Numbered from the stretch's first letter, positions 25,527 to 34,123 are shown. The stretch is 64,000 nucleotides of DNA from Catenulispora sp. GP43 (GCF_041260665.1 NZ_JBGCCT010000002.1:62001-126000); one strand, 5' to 3'. Numbers and translations are program-made. Notes: generated by a model from the letters alone, not told the origin.

Positions 25527-26633
25527 TCACCCGCGCCGCTTCATGGACAGCTGGAACGCCCGATACAGCGCCGGCCGCAGCACCAGATCCCACTCCCCCA
25601 CGTACCGCACGGCCTGTCCGCCGGTCCCCGCCTTGAACTGGATCAGCCCGGCGTGCGGATCGCCACCGTCCAGGGTCGGCGTGATGCCACGCAAGTCGTA
25701 GACCTCGCAGCCGGCGGCCAGCGCGTCGCGGATCATCGCCCACTGACACGCGTTCGAGCCGCGGACCTCGCGCTTGTCGGTCGACGATGCTCCGTGGGCG
25801 TAGCAGGCATGGGTGCCGACGCGCACCAGAATCGTCGCCGCGACAAGGTCGCCCTCGTGCCGGGCGAAGTACAGCCTGACGCGCTCGGGGTCCTCGGCAC
25901 GCATCGCCGCGACCATCGTCGCGAAGTAGCTCAGCGGGCGAGGTGTGAAGTGGTCGCGGGCGGCGGTGTGGACATACAGGTCGTGGAAGGCTTCCAAATC
26001 CTCGCCGACGGTGACTTCGACACCCGCCCTGGCCGCCCTTCTGATGTTCCGGCGCCACAGCTGGTTCATGCCCTGGAGCACGTCGTCCTCGGTGCGGCCG
26101 GCCAGCGGGATCTCGTACTTGAACTGCGGATGCCCGGCGCCGAAACCTTCCTTAGGGTTCTGCGGCAGCCAGCCCGCCTCTCTGAGCGCGTTGGTCAGCC
26201 GCACCCCGACCAGGTCTGGCTGACCGGGCAGTTCAGTCAGCCGCCTGACGCCCGGATCTGCGAACCCTTCCTTGACCTGAGCGGCGGTCCAGGTGTCGGT
26301 ACGCACCGGCGGCCCGAGCCGGATCGCGAAGGCGCCGCCGGCCTTCAGCCGTGCCACCAACGGATCGAGCCACGCCCTCAGATCGCCGGTCCAGTCGATG
26401 ACCGGCCCCTCGGGCAGGTAGGCCAGCGTGCGCCGCTTCAAGCGCGGCACCGGACGGTGCAGGACCAGTCCGGCGCCGACCAGCCGCGGGCCGTCGAACC
26501 AGCCGAGCGCCTCGCTGCGCCACTCGGTCTTCACCGCGGCCCAGGCCGGAATCTGCAGGAAGCTGACGAATCGCTGGGCTCGCACGAACGCCAGATGCTC
26601 GGCGGCGGTGATCGGCCCGACGGTCAAAGTCAT
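25527..26633 (-). CDS. vanK: FemX/VanK-like peptidoglycan branch aminoacyltransferase
   Basis: 368 aa FemABX-family enzyme made of two GNAT-like halves: FVSFLQIPAWAAVKTEWRSE at the N-terminus, NLWRRNIRRAARAGVEVTVG-like segment in the middle (here MNQLWRRNIRRAA), and NACQWAMIRDALAAGCEVYD plus GLIQFKAGTGG near the C-terminus. In Streptomyces coelicolor VanK adds glycine to stem peptides ending in D-Lac and is essential once resistance is induced. The box D promoter upstream, identical in layout to that of vanH, supports the same role here. ATG 26633 was chosen because it is 6 nt after TTGACT. Confidence 0.88.
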   Translation of the reverse strand: MTLTVGPITAAEHLAFVRAQRFVSFLQIPAWAAVKTEWRSEALGWFDGPRLVGAGLVLHRPVPRLKRRTLAYLPEGPVIDWTGDLRAWLDPLVARLKAGGAFAIRLGPPVRTDTWTAAQVKEGFADPGVRRLTELPGQPDLVGVRLTNALREAGWLPQNPKEGFGAGHPQFKYEIPLAGRTEDDVLQGMNQLWRRNIRRAARAGVEVTVGEDLEAFHDLYVHTAARDHFTPRPLSYFATMVAAMRAEDPERVRLYFARHEGDLVAATILVRVGTHACYAHGASSTDKREVRGSNACQWAMIRDALAAGCEVYDLRGITPTLDGGDPHAGLIQFKAGTGGQAVRYVGEWDLVLRPALYRAFQLSMKRRG

Positions 26634-26639
26634 TGCCCC

Positions 26640-26695
26640 AGTCAAGGCGGCTGCGCGTTACCGACATGTATGGGCTTTTCGATACACCGGCGATA
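26640..26695 (-). promoter_or_regulatory. VanR-type box D and vanK promoter
   Basis: Read on the minus strand: TATCG-N6-TATCG (26680-26695 on plus), AAAAGC, CATACAT, CGGTAAC, then TTGACT (26640-26645), 6 nt, ATG 26633. The 34-nt distance from box to TTGACT is identical to boxes A and C. Confidence 0.75.
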
Positions 26696-26706
26696 GGCGC
26701 GCGTCG

Positions 26707-27381
26707 CTACCGGTCCAGCCAGGCCGCCAAGCCGGCCGCCGACTCCTCCCCGATGAGCGGCACCCCGTGTGCGAAACCCACTGCGGCGACGTCGCGAGGG
26801 ATGCGTACGTAGGACGCGTCACGCACCCCGGGATCGGCGGCCAAAGCATCGTGGCCGCTGCTGAGTCCGCCCCGGTTGAACACCGCGTCCCCAACCAGTA
26901 GCGCCCGGCTGGGTTCGTGCAGCAGCACGATGTGCCCGGGGCTGTGGCCGGGGGTGTGGATCACGCGCAGGGGTCCGATGCGCGCGCCGTCGGCCACGGT
27001 CCTGGTGGCCGTCACCGGATCCCAGTGCAGCAGCGGCAGCCGGTCGATCGTCCGTCCGAACGTCCCCGACCGCCCCGCGCGCGGGACGCGGCCGGCCGCG
27101 AGCCACGGCGCGTCGAGTTCGTGGACGAGCACCTCGGCCGCGGTGCGGGCGACGAGTTCGGCCAGGCCGCGCACGTGATCGGGATGCGCGTGGGTGATGA
27201 CGATCCGTTTGACGTCCGCCAGAGAACGGCCGCTTGCTTCGACGGCCTGCCGGATGGCCGCCGGGGCGCTCTTCCACCCGACGTCGACGAGGGTCAGCCC
27301 GTCCTCGTCGGTGACCAGGAAGCAGTTGTCGCCGTGACCGCGGGTGGGAACGCGCAGGATCCCGGGAACCAGCAGGCTCAT
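26707..27381 (-). CDS. Metallo-beta-lactamase-fold hydrolase (glyoxalase II-like)
   Basis: 224 aa cytoplasmic MBL-fold enzyme with the Zn-binding motif [10 protein letters not shown] (about 61-70), a second ligand in [13 protein letters not shown] and Asp in LLVGDAVFN. Such proteins hydrolyse thioesters or lactones. Its ATG overlaps the stop of the aconitase-type small subunit (ATGA), so it is the last gene of the coupled catabolic operon and may act on a CoA thioester or lactone intermediate. It is not under the Van promoter, which lies past its 3' end. Confidence 0.82.
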   Translation of the reverse strand: MSLLVPGILRVPTRGHGDNCFLVTDEDGLTLVDVGWKSAPAAIRQAVEASGRSLADVKRIVITHAHPDHVRGLAELVARTAAEVLVHELDAPWLAAGRVPRAGRSGTFGRTIDRLPLLHWDPVTATRTVADGARIGPLRVIHTPGHSPGHIVLLHEPSRALLVGDAVFNRGGLSSGHDALAADPGVRDASYVRIPRDVAAVGFAHGVPLIGEESAAGLAAWLDR

Positions 27382-27944
27382 GCGCCGCTCCCCTGTCCGG
27401 CCGCCGCCACCGACGGCGAGCTCAGGATCTCGGCCAGTTCCGCAGGCAGATACCCCTGTTGCGCGAGCCTCGGAAGGACTCCACCGCTTTCGATGATCTC
27501 CAGCACCAGGGCGGGCAGCACCGGCACCGTGCCGGAGGTCTGCGTGCTCTGATTCGCCCAGGTGCCGGTGGCCAGGTCGATGGCGGCGGTGTCACCGTCG
27601 TGGAAGAGCTCTGTCACGCCGGGTACCGTCATGGCCGGCAGCCCGGCGTTGACCGCGTTGCGGAAGAACAGCGAGTTGAACTCCTCGGCGATCAGCGCCG
27701 CGACGCCGAGCTGCCGGAACAGCGCGGCGACCGGCCGTGAGGAGCCCAGCCCGAAGTTACGTCCGGCGACCACGATGTCGCCGGGCCGGACCTGGCCGGT
27801 CCAGCCGGGGCGCACCGCGTAGAACACCTGTTTGGCGGCCTCGGGCAGGTCGAGTTTCATCGCGTCCGGCGGGTACATGTCGTCGGTGGTCAGGCTGTGG
27901 CCGAAGACCCAGACCCGGCCGGTCACTTTAAGTTCCCCGCTCAT
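27378..27944 (-). CDS. Aconitase-family hydro-lyase small subunit (LeuD/DmdB-like)
   Basis: 188 aa swivelling domain: [20 protein letters not shown], the substrate-binding loop [16 protein letters not shown], and [18 protein letters not shown]. The residues resemble LeuD, homoaconitase small subunit and 2,3-dimethylmalate dehydratase small subunit (DmdB). It pairs with the large subunit upstream (1-nt TGATG overlap) and precedes an MBL-fold gene. Because the operon carries a lyase and a PrpD-like enzyme rather than leuA/leuB, a catabolic hydro-lyase is more likely than leucine synthesis. Confidence 0.85.
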   Translation of the reverse strand: MSGELKVTGRVWVFGHSLTTDDMYPPDAMKLDLPEAAKQVFYAVRPGWTGQVRPGDIVVAGRNFGLGSSRPVAALFRQLGVAALIAEEFNSLFFRNAVNAGLPAMTVPGVTELFHDGDTAAIDLATGTWANQSTQTSGTVPVLPALVLEIIESGGVLPRLAQQGYLPAELAEILSSPSVAAAGQGSGA

Positions 27945-29191
27945 CAGCGGCTCTCCCCTCGGGCATCGGTGATGTAACCAGCGATGGCCGACGCCGCGAC
28001 CGTCGCGGGCGAGGCCATGTAGATCTCCGCCTCCGGCGAGCCCATCCGGCCGGTGAAGTTGCGGGTCGAGGAGGTCAGGCACACCTCGCCGGGCCCGACG
28101 ACCCCCATGTGGTAGCCGAAGCAGGCCCCGCACGTGGCGTTGGTGACCACCGCGCCGGCGTCGGCGATGTCCTGCAGGTACCCCAGCCGCATCGCATCGC
28201 GGTAGACCTGCTGGCTGGCCGGGGTCACGATCAGCCGCACCCCGGGCGCCACCTGCCTGCCGCGCAGTATTTCGGCGGCGATACGCAGGTCGTCGAGCTG
28301 GCCGTTGGCGCAGGAGCCGATGAAGGCCTGGTCGATCCTGCGGGGCTCGATCTCGGTGACCGGCAGGCCGTTGCGCGAGACGGTCCCGGGGCGTGCGACG
28401 TAGGGCACCAGGGCGGACAGGTCGATCTCGCGGAAGTCTACGTAGTTCGCATCCACATCAGCGAACGCAGGTTCGAAGCCGGTGACGCCGAGGGCTGCGA
28501 AGTGTTCGGCGAGAACGTCGTCGTAGGCGAAAGTCGAGAAGTCAGCAGAGATTTCGGCTCCCTGCGTGGCTATGGTTCGACGATCGTGCAGCGGGATCGA
28601 AGCCAGGCCGGGCCCGCCGTACTCCAGGTTGTGGTTGGTGGCGTCGCCGAAGTGGTCGGCGATGTGCAGGAACACGTCCTTGCCACTCACCCCGGCGGGC
28701 AGCTGCCCGGTCAGCTCGTAGCGGATCGTCGGCGCGACCTGGAACCAGGTGCGCCCGGTGCACAGGATCGAGTAGACCTCGGCCGGCCCGAGCCCGCGCG
28801 CCGCGGTGTTGTACGCCCCGTCGGCGCAGGTGTGGCTGTCGGTGCAGGCCAGGACCTCGCCGGGGCGGGCCAGGCCGTTCTCGGCGATGACCTGGTGGCA
28901 GATGCCGTGCCGGCCGACGTCGAAGAAGCGTTCGATGCCGAAGTCGGCGGCGAACTTCCGCGCGTTCGGCCCGCCGGCGGCGTCCTTGATCGTGGGTGCC
29001 GGGACGGCGTGGTCCATCACGATCGCCACCTTGTCGGGGTCGGCGATCCGCAGCGGCGGCAGCCACATCGTGGCGAACTGCAGATCGATCAGGACGGTCA
29101 GGTCGACGTCCACGGTCACGGTGTCACCGACCGCGACGGAGTCCAGGCCGGCTTTGCGAGCGAGGATGCGCTCGATCATCGTCATGCCCAT
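27944..29191 (-). CDS. Aconitase-family hydro-lyase large subunit (LeuC/DmdA-like)
   Basis: 415 aa, the length of archaeal-type LeuC and DmdA rather than the ~470 of bacterial leucine LeuC. The [4Fe-4S] cysteines lie in [12 protein letters not shown], in [12 protein letters not shown] and in [11 protein letters not shown]. It binds the cluster used to dehydrate or hydrate a hydroxy-diacid. ATG 29191 has AAGGAG at good distance inside the end of the lyase gene, which ends 1 nt away. In nicotinate-degrading bacteria DmdAB dehydrates (2R,3S)-2,3-dimethylmalate next to a dimethylmalate lyase, an arrangement similar to this one. Confidence 0.87.
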   Translation of the reverse strand: MGMTMIERILARKAGLDSVAVGDTVTVDVDLTVLIDLQFATMWLPPLRIADPDKVAIVMDHAVPAPTIKDAAGGPNARKFAADFGIERFFDVGRHGICHQVIAENGLARPGEVLACTDSHTCADGAYNTAARGLGPAEVYSILCTGRTWFQVAPTIRYELTGQLPAGVSGKDVFLHIADHFGDATNHNLEYGGPGLASIPLHDRRTIATQGAEISADFSTFAYDDVLAEHFAALGVTGFEPAFADVDANYVDFREIDLSALVPYVARPGTVSRNGLPVTEIEPRRIDQAFIGSCANGQLDDLRIAAEILRGRQVAPGVRLIVTPASQQVYRDAMRLGYLQDIADAGAVVTNATCGACFGYHMGVVGPGEVCLTSSTRNFTGRMGSPEAEIYMASPATVAASAIAGYITDARGESR

Positions 29192-29192
29192 A

Positions 29193-30077
29193 TCAGGCTC
29201 CTTGCTCAGCGGGCCGCGCCCGGTACTTCTCGCCGATCTCGAACCACTCGGCCATCCCGACGAGGTTGAAGAACTCCTCGGGCCTGGTCGGCAGGAACTC
29301 GTCCGGCCTGATCCCGCGCAGCTGGCACAGCGCGGTCAGTGCGCCGAGCGCACTGTGCGCCAGCACGGCGGAGGGATGGATCGCGACGGCGAACCCGAGC
29401 TGCTGGAGCCGTTCGGCGGACTGCTCGGGGGTCAGACCGCCGATGACCAGATTCAGCAGCAGCGGCGCCTTCACCTCGGCGGCGATCCGCTCGATCTCCT
29501 CAGTACTCTGCGGCGCCTCCACGAACAGGATGTCCGCGCCCTCGGCCGCATAACGGTTGGCCCGCGCGATCGCCGCCTCGATCCCCAACGGTCCGCGGGC
29601 ATCGGTGCGAGCGATGACCGACATCGCGTCGTCGGCACGCGCCTCGAGCGCGGCACCGAGCGTACGGACGAAGTCATCGGCGCCGACCAGCTCCTTGTCG
29701 GGCAGGTGACCGCACTTCTTGGGGAACGCCTGGTCCTCCAACTGGATCGCGGCGACCCCGGCGTCCTCGTACTCGCGCACGGTCCGCACGACGTTGATCG
29801 GCGCGCCGTACCCGGTGTCGGCATCGGCGAGCAACGGCACGTCGCCGAGCGCGCGCACCGCCATCCGGGCCCGCTCGACCATCTCGGTCTGGGTGACCAG
29901 CCCGATGTCCGGCAGCCCGAACCCGGAGGCCGCGACACCGGCGCCGGTGAGGTAGGCGGCGGCGTGGCCGGTCCGCCGCGCCAGGTGGGCGCTGATGCCG
30001 TCGTAGACGCCCGGGGCGACGATGAGCTGCTTTCGGTCGAGCAGTTCGCGCAGGCGGGCGCGGGCGGGTGTGGTCAT
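29193..30077 (-). CDS. Isocitrate lyase/PEP mutase family lyase (methylisocitrate- or dimethylmalate-lyase-like)
   Basis: 294 aa TIM-barrel enzyme: LIVAPGVYDGISAHLARRTG, PLLADADTGYG (metal site), IQLEDQAFPKKCGHLPDKEL (catalytic Cys in KKCGHLP), DAMSVIARTDARGPLG and LLNLVIGG. This subfamily cleaves 2-methylisocitrate, 2,3-dimethylmalate or oxaloacetate-like acids to pyruvate plus a second acid. It is coupled to the 46-aa ORF upstream (ATGA) and followed by the aconitase-like subunits. Confidence 0.87.
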   Translation of the reverse strand: MTTPARARLRELLDRKQLIVAPGVYDGISAHLARRTGHAAAYLTGAGVAASGFGLPDIGLVTQTEMVERARMAVRALGDVPLLADADTGYGAPINVVRTVREYEDAGVAAIQLEDQAFPKKCGHLPDKELVGADDFVRTLGAALEARADDAMSVIARTDARGPLGIEAAIARANRYAAEGADILFVEAPQSTEEIERIAAEVKAPLLLNLVIGGLTPEQSAERLQQLGFAVAIHPSAVLAHSALGALTALCQLRGIRPDEFLPTRPEEFFNLVGMAEWFEIGEKYRARPAEQGA

Positions 30078-30214
30078 GACTCCTCCGGGGTGGGCGGGGT
30101 GGGCGGGGTGGGCGAAGTGCGCGGGTCGAGCGGCGGCACGTCAGCAGGCGTGGCACCGGCGGCGAACTCAGCGAGCTCCCGGGTCTGCTCGGCCACCGGT
30201 TTCTGACCGGCCAT
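30074..30214 (-). CDS. 46-aa coupled ORF resembling a PrpD N-terminus
   Basis: The ORF starts in a TGATG overlap with the stop of the PrpD-like gene and ends in an ATGA overlap with the lyase start, so it fills the gap exactly. Its first half, PVAEQTRELAEFAAGATPAD, looks like the N-terminal helix of MmgE/PrpD proteins. The second half is DPRTSPTPPTPPTPEES, from a GGGTGGGC repeat. It may be the relic of a second prpD copy, or a real small subunit kept for coupling. Confidence 0.5.
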   Translation of the reverse strand: MAGQKPVAEQTRELAEFAAGATPADVPPLDPRTSPTPPTPPTPEES

Positions 30215-31665
30215 CAATCCAGAGCCCTTCCGACCGGCGCCGCCAGCAAACCGACCAGCGGCGCGATCGACGGCGCGTCCGCCAGCGCCTGTACGGCCTC
30301 GACGATCGCGGCGGCCCGGTCCGGGTCCATGACTCGATCCGCGAGGCTGTGGAACTTGGCGACCACCTCGTCGTCGGTGATCGGGTCGAAGGGGTTGCCG
30401 TGCGGGGAGACCACGGTCTCGGTGTCGGTCGATCCGTCGGCGAAGGTGAGGGTCAGGTGAGTCTGGAAGCGTTCGGTCGGCGGCAGGTCGTCGATCGAGC
30501 GGTCGAGGGTGACGTGGGTGCGATCCAGCAGGTGCCAGACATCGTCGGCGTCGAGCCGCGCGGCAGTGAACTGCTCGGGCAGCGCCGTACCGTCCAGCAG
30601 CGTGACGGCCGTGGCGTAGCCGATGTTCATCTGGCCGCCGATCGCCTCCAGCGGACGCCGCGGCGGCCACCAGCCGTGGTGGTAGACCACGTCGCCGACG
30701 CGGATGTCCACGCGCTCGATCTGCTCGACTGTGCGCCCGCTGCCCCCGGTGTGCCCGCTGTGCCCCCCGAGCCTGGCCCGCAACGCCTGCGCGCCCTGGA
30801 CCGCGCCGTGCAGACCACCCATGACGGCCCAGGACTTCACCATCGCCATCGTGGTCTCCCAGTGCTCCCCCAGACCCCTGACGACCGCCTCGGGATCGGT
30901 CGGGTGCCCGGCACCGTACACGGCGATGTATCCGCCGTATTCACGCTCGTAGACCTGGTCGATCCCGGTGTAGCCACTGGCGGCCAGCGCCGCCGAGTAG
31001 AACCCGTTGCGGGCGGCGAAGCCGTGCTGCATCCGCTTGCCCATCGCCTCGTACTGCGCCGACATCAGCCCCGCCGACTGGGTCGCGGCGAAGCCGAGCG
31101 CGTCCTCGGTCTGCGCCGGGTCCAGGCCGCGCAGCTTCGCGCAGGCCGCCGCGGCCGAGGAGGCACCGAAGACCGGCCCGGAGTGCCAGCCGCGCGCCAG
31201 CATCGCGGTGCCGCCGATCGAAGCGCCGATCCGCGGTCCCACCTCGAAGCCGACGATCGCGGCCAGCAGCAGGTCGCGGCCGCTCGCCGGGCGGCCGGTG
31301 TGGCTGACGGTGGCCAGCAGCGAGGGCACCAGCAGCGAAGCGCTGTGCAGCGGGGCCAGCGGATGGAAGTCGTCCAGCTCGAAGCCCTGGATGTAGGTGC
31401 TGTTCAGCAGCGCGGCGCCGGAGGGCGTCGTGGTACGTCCGCTTCCGATGACGACCGCGTCGCCACCGCCCTCGACGCCGAGCACCGCCTCCGTCGCAAC
31501 ACGGGACCAAGGCAGCTGGGCGCCGACCAGGGCGCAGCCGAGGCCGTCGAGCAGCAGGTGGGCGGCGCGCGCCCGGATGGGGCCGGGGACGTCGTCCCAG
31601 GTCAGGTCGTTGATCCAGGTGACCAGGCGTCCGGTGACGCCCTCGGGGTTGGACGGTGCGCTCAT
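30214..31665 (-). CDS. MmgE/PrpD family protein (2-methylcitrate dehydratase-like)
   Basis: 483 aa. Helical domain with AAHLLLDGLGCALVGA, STYIQGFELDDFHPLAPLHS (catalytic region), GFEVGPRIGASIGG and a C-terminal lid domain. The family includes 2-methylcitrate dehydratase, aconitate decarboxylase and other hydro-lyases. It is the first gene of the coupled operon and divergent from IclR, with a palindromic operator between them. A HSGHTGGSGRT loop derived from a GTGCCCGCT-like repeat interrupts the middle of the protein. Confidence 0.85.
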   Translation of the reverse strand: MSAPSNPEGVTGRLVTWINDLTWDDVPGPIRARAAHLLLDGLGCALVGAQLPWSRVATEAVLGVEGGGDAVVIGSGRTTTPSGAALLNSTYIQGFELDDFHPLAPLHSASLLVPSLLATVSHTGRPASGRDLLLAAIVGFEVGPRIGASIGGTAMLARGWHSGPVFGASSAAAACAKLRGLDPAQTEDALGFAATQSAGLMSAQYEAMGKRMQHGFAARNGFYSAALAASGYTGIDQVYEREYGGYIAVYGAGHPTDPEAVVRGLGEHWETTMAMVKSWAVMGGLHGAVQGAQALRARLGGHSGHTGGSGRTVEQIERVDIRVGDVVYHHGWWPPRRPLEAIGGQMNIGYATAVTLLDGTALPEQFTAARLDADDVWHLLDRTHVTLDRSIDDLPPTERFQTHLTLTFADGSTDTETVVSPHGNPFDPITDDEVVAKFHSLADRVMDPDRAAAIVEAVQALADAPSIAPLVGLLAAPVGRALD

Positions 31666-31705
31666 GGGCCCATTGGGGCACGCGCTCCGCGACCGCCACT
31701 ACCTA

Positions 31706-31724
31706 ACTTGCACAATATGCAAGT
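31706..31724. promoter_or_regulatory. IclR-type operator palindrome
   Basis: ACTTGCA-CAATA-TGCAAGT, perfect 7-bp arms, the only AT-rich palindrome between the divergent prpD-like operon (start 31665) and iclR (start 31734). Probably the IclR binding site for both. Confidence 0.65.
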
Positions 31725-31733
31725 ATTGGCGTC

Positions 31734-32510
31734 GTGAGCACGGCGAGCACGGCGCTGCGTGGCCTGCAGGTGTTGGAGGCGCTGGCCGGCATGCGCCAGC
31801 CGGCCTCGCTGCGCGCGGTGGCCGAGCGCGTCGGGTTGTCCCAGTCCCAGACCTTCCGCGTCCTGCGGGAGTTGGAGCTCGACGGCTACCTCGACCACCT
31901 GGGACGCAGCGGCTACCGGCTGGCCGGCCGTTCGGTGGCGCTGGCCGCGCTGATCGGTCCGCGTCCGGCGATGCTGCGGGCGATCCAGCCGGTCATCGCA
32001 CGCCTGGCACACCTCACCGGCGAGGCGGTGGTGCTGCACCTGCGCTCCGGGGCGACCCGGGTCCTGGTGCTCGGCGTGCCGGCACCGTCCGGGCCGATCC
32101 TGGATCCGGCCGGCGTGCTCGGCGAGCGCTCGCCGCTGGCGGTGGGGTCCAGCGGGCGCATCATCCTGGCGTATCTGCCGGAGAGCACGTTGGCGGGCTT
32201 GGACCTCGCGGGCCTGAGTCCCGCCTATTTGGCGGCGATCCGCGAGCGCGGCTACGAGACGTCCTTCGGCGAGAACCATCCCGGCGTCAACGGCGTGTCG
32301 GCGCCGTTGTTGGCGTACCGGGAGGACGCCGACGAGGAAGGCGAAGCCCTCGGGTCGATCACCATCGCCGGGCCGGCGGAACGGCTTTCGCACGCCGACT
32401 TTCCCCGGGTGCTGCCGATGCTGCTGGCCGCGTGCCGCGATCTGGGCCCCCGGCTGGCCTCACTGCTCGGGCCGGACCTCGGCGAAACCGTGCGGGCGCT
32501 GGACTTGTAA
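31734..32510 (+). CDS. IclR family transcriptional regulator
   Basis: 258 aa. The N-terminal winged helix (LRGLQVLEALAGMRQPASLR..., recognition helix GLSQSQTFRVLRELELDGYL) is followed by the GAF-like effector domain (about 85-255; LHLRSGATRVLVLGVPAP, SPLAVGSSGRIILAYLP, GVNGVSAPLLA). IclR proteins usually control the divergent catabolic genes, here the prpD-like operon, in response to a pathway acid. Confidence 0.88.
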   Translation: MSTASTALRGLQVLEALAGMRQPASLRAVAERVGLSQSQTFRVLRELELDGYLDHLGRSGYRLAGRSVALAALIGPRPAMLRAIQPVIARLAHLTGEAVVLHLRSGATRVLVLGVPAPSGPILDPAGVLGERSPLAVGSSGRIILAYLPESTLAGLDLAGLSPAYLAAIRERGYETSFGENHPGVNGVSAPLLAYREDADEEGEALGSITIAGPAERLSHADFPRVLPMLLAACRDLGPRLASLLGPDLGETVRALDL

Positions 32511-32517
32511 GGGGCTA

Positions 32518-32523
32518 TAGGGT
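32518..32523 (+). promoter_or_regulatory. -10 box of a leaderless promoter (methyltransferase)
   Basis: TAGGGT, 7 nt, ATG 32531. It lies just after the iclR stop codon. Confidence 0.45.
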
Positions 32524-32530
32524 CGATCGC

Positions 32531-33304
32531 ATGACACAGCGAACGACCGACGGCAGTGCGGGGGACGCCGACTACGGCGCGATAGGCACCAGCTACTCCA
32601 CCTACCGGCAGCCCGAGCCGCGTATCGGAGCCCTGATCGAGCAGGCGCTGGCCGGGGCGCGCACGGTGGTGAACGTCGGCGCCGGCGCGGGCTCGTACGA
32701 GTCGGCGGCGTTCGAGGTGACCGCGGTCGAGCCGTCGGCCTCGATGCGCGCACAGCGGCCCGCGCACCTGCCGGCCCCGATCGACGCCGTCGCCGAGAGC
32801 CTGCCGTTCGACGACGACGCCTTCGACGGCGCCATGACCACGTTCAGCGTGCACCAGTGGAGCGACCTGAAAGCCGGGCTGCGCGAGATGCGGCGCGTGA
32901 CGCGCGGGCCGGTCGCCGTACTGACGTGCGACCCGGAACTCGTACGGGACTTCTGGTTGTACGACTACGCGCCGTTGGTACTCGACACCGAGGCCCGGCG
33001 CTACCCGGCCATCGGCGACATCACCGAGACCCTCGGCGGGCAGACCGAGGTGATTCCGGTACCGATCCCGGTGGACTGCTCCGACGGGTTCAACGAGGCG
33101 TACTACGGCCGTCCGGAGATGCTGCTGGACCCCGCGGCCCGCCAGTCGTGTTCGGCCTGGAGCTTCGTCGAGGCGGCGGTCGCCGAGCAGTACACCGAGC
33201 GGCTGCGGCGCGACCTGGAGTCGGGGGCCTGGGACGAGCGATACGGGCACCTGCGCGAGCAGCCGTTCTTGAACGGGTCGCTGGTCCTGGTGGTAGCACG
33301 GTAG
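32531..33304 (+). CDS. Class I SAM-dependent methyltransferase
   Basis: 257 aa. The UbiE/Methyltransf_11-like core has motif I TVVNVGAGAGSYE, an acidic loop (VTAVEPSASM), motif IV AMTTFSVHQW and the LREMRRVTRGPVAVL helix-strand. The substrate is unknown. The stop codon region is tandemly duplicated: AGCACGGTAGG at 33295 is repeated as AACACGGTAGG at 33310 and partly at 33334. Confidence 0.85.
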   Translation: MTQRTTDGSAGDADYGAIGTSYSTYRQPEPRIGALIEQALAGARTVVNVGAGAGSYESAAFEVTAVEPSASMRAQRPAHLPAPIDAVAESLPFDDDAFDGAMTTFSVHQWSDLKAGLREMRRVTRGPVAVLTCDPELVRDFWLYDYAPLVLDTEARRYPAIGDITETLGGQTEVIPVPIPVDCSDGFNEAYYGRPEMLLDPAARQSCSAWSFVEAAVAEQYTERLRRDLESGAWDERYGHLREQPFLNGSLVLVVAR

Positions 33305-33342
33305 GTGCTAACACGGTAGGCAAGACGGGGCATAGCACGGTG
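33295..33342 (+). repeat. Stop-codon-containing tandem repeat after methyltransferase gene
   Basis: 15-bp step: AGCACGGTAGG (33295), AACACGGTAGG (33310), and a partial AGCACGGTG (33334). The first copy contains the actual TAG stop. Confidence 0.6.
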
Positions 33343-33375
33343 TCGTCCGGCCAGGCCCGGGACAAGCATTGGCGC

Positions 33376-34053
33376 GTGAGGAAACACACGAGTCTGACAA
33401 TGGCAGCAGTGTTGGCAGCGTCAGCCGCAGCCGCGGTGGCGGCGGCTCCGGCCTCGGCCTCGGCCAACACCCCCAGCCGTACGCTCGACGGGGTCTGGCG
33501 CACCGACGGCTGCAGCACCATCGTGCGCATCACCGGCACCACCTACGAGCTCTACGACACCACCGCGATCAGCTGCATCCGCGACACGACCTCCGACGGC
33601 GACGGCAGCGTCTCGACCTTCACCCCGGGCCCGGGCCCGGATCGCACGCTGTGGCACATCGACGCCAACGTCAACGCGCGTACCCTGATCCGCCTCCCGG
33701 CGCTGCCCGCGGCCTGCGCACAGCAGACCCCGGCGACACCGATCGAGACCTTCGACGTGTTCTGGCGGACGTTCGCGGAGAACTATCCGTTCTTCGCCCA
33801 GCGCGGCATCGACTGGCAGCGCGTCTACGACACCTACCGGCCGCAGGTCGCCGCGACCACCACCGACGCACAGCTCCGGACCATCTTCCCCGCCATGATC
33901 ACGCCGCTGCACGACGCGCACGTCGGCCTGGTCGCCGACGGCAGGCCTTCCAGGCGGCACTGCACCCGCTGCTCAAATCGGGCTGAGGTGGTTCCGGCAG
34001 CGCAGGGAATCCGTGGGAATGTAAGGGAGCGTCAACGCCCGTCCATCCACTAG
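33376..34053 (+). pseudogene. Truncated S41-type protease (N-terminal domain only)
   Basis: A signal peptide (VRKHTSLTMAAVLAASAAAA...ASA) is followed by a domain typical of the N-terminus of S41 C-terminal processing peptidases: FDVFWRTFAENYPFFAQRGI, DWQRVYDTYRPQV, IFPAMITPLHDAHVGLVADG. The homology stops there at about residue 192, where the catalytic Ser/Lys core should begin, and the frame ends with unrelated Arg-rich residues. In another frame QAFQAALHPLLKSG ends at 33986. This looks like a degraded or truncated gene. Confidence 0.6.
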
Positions 34054-34123
34054 CGTATGCGTGTTCTGAGCACCGGTAGGAGCCACATACGGTGCCGAAA
34101 ACGACGTATAGGGATGGGGATCC

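Noticed and set aside
27378-29191. leuCD of leucine biosynthesis
   Set aside because: The length, the coupled PrpD and ICL/PEPM-type lyase genes and the IclR regulator point to a catabolic aconitase-family pair; leucine function is not excluded but less likely.
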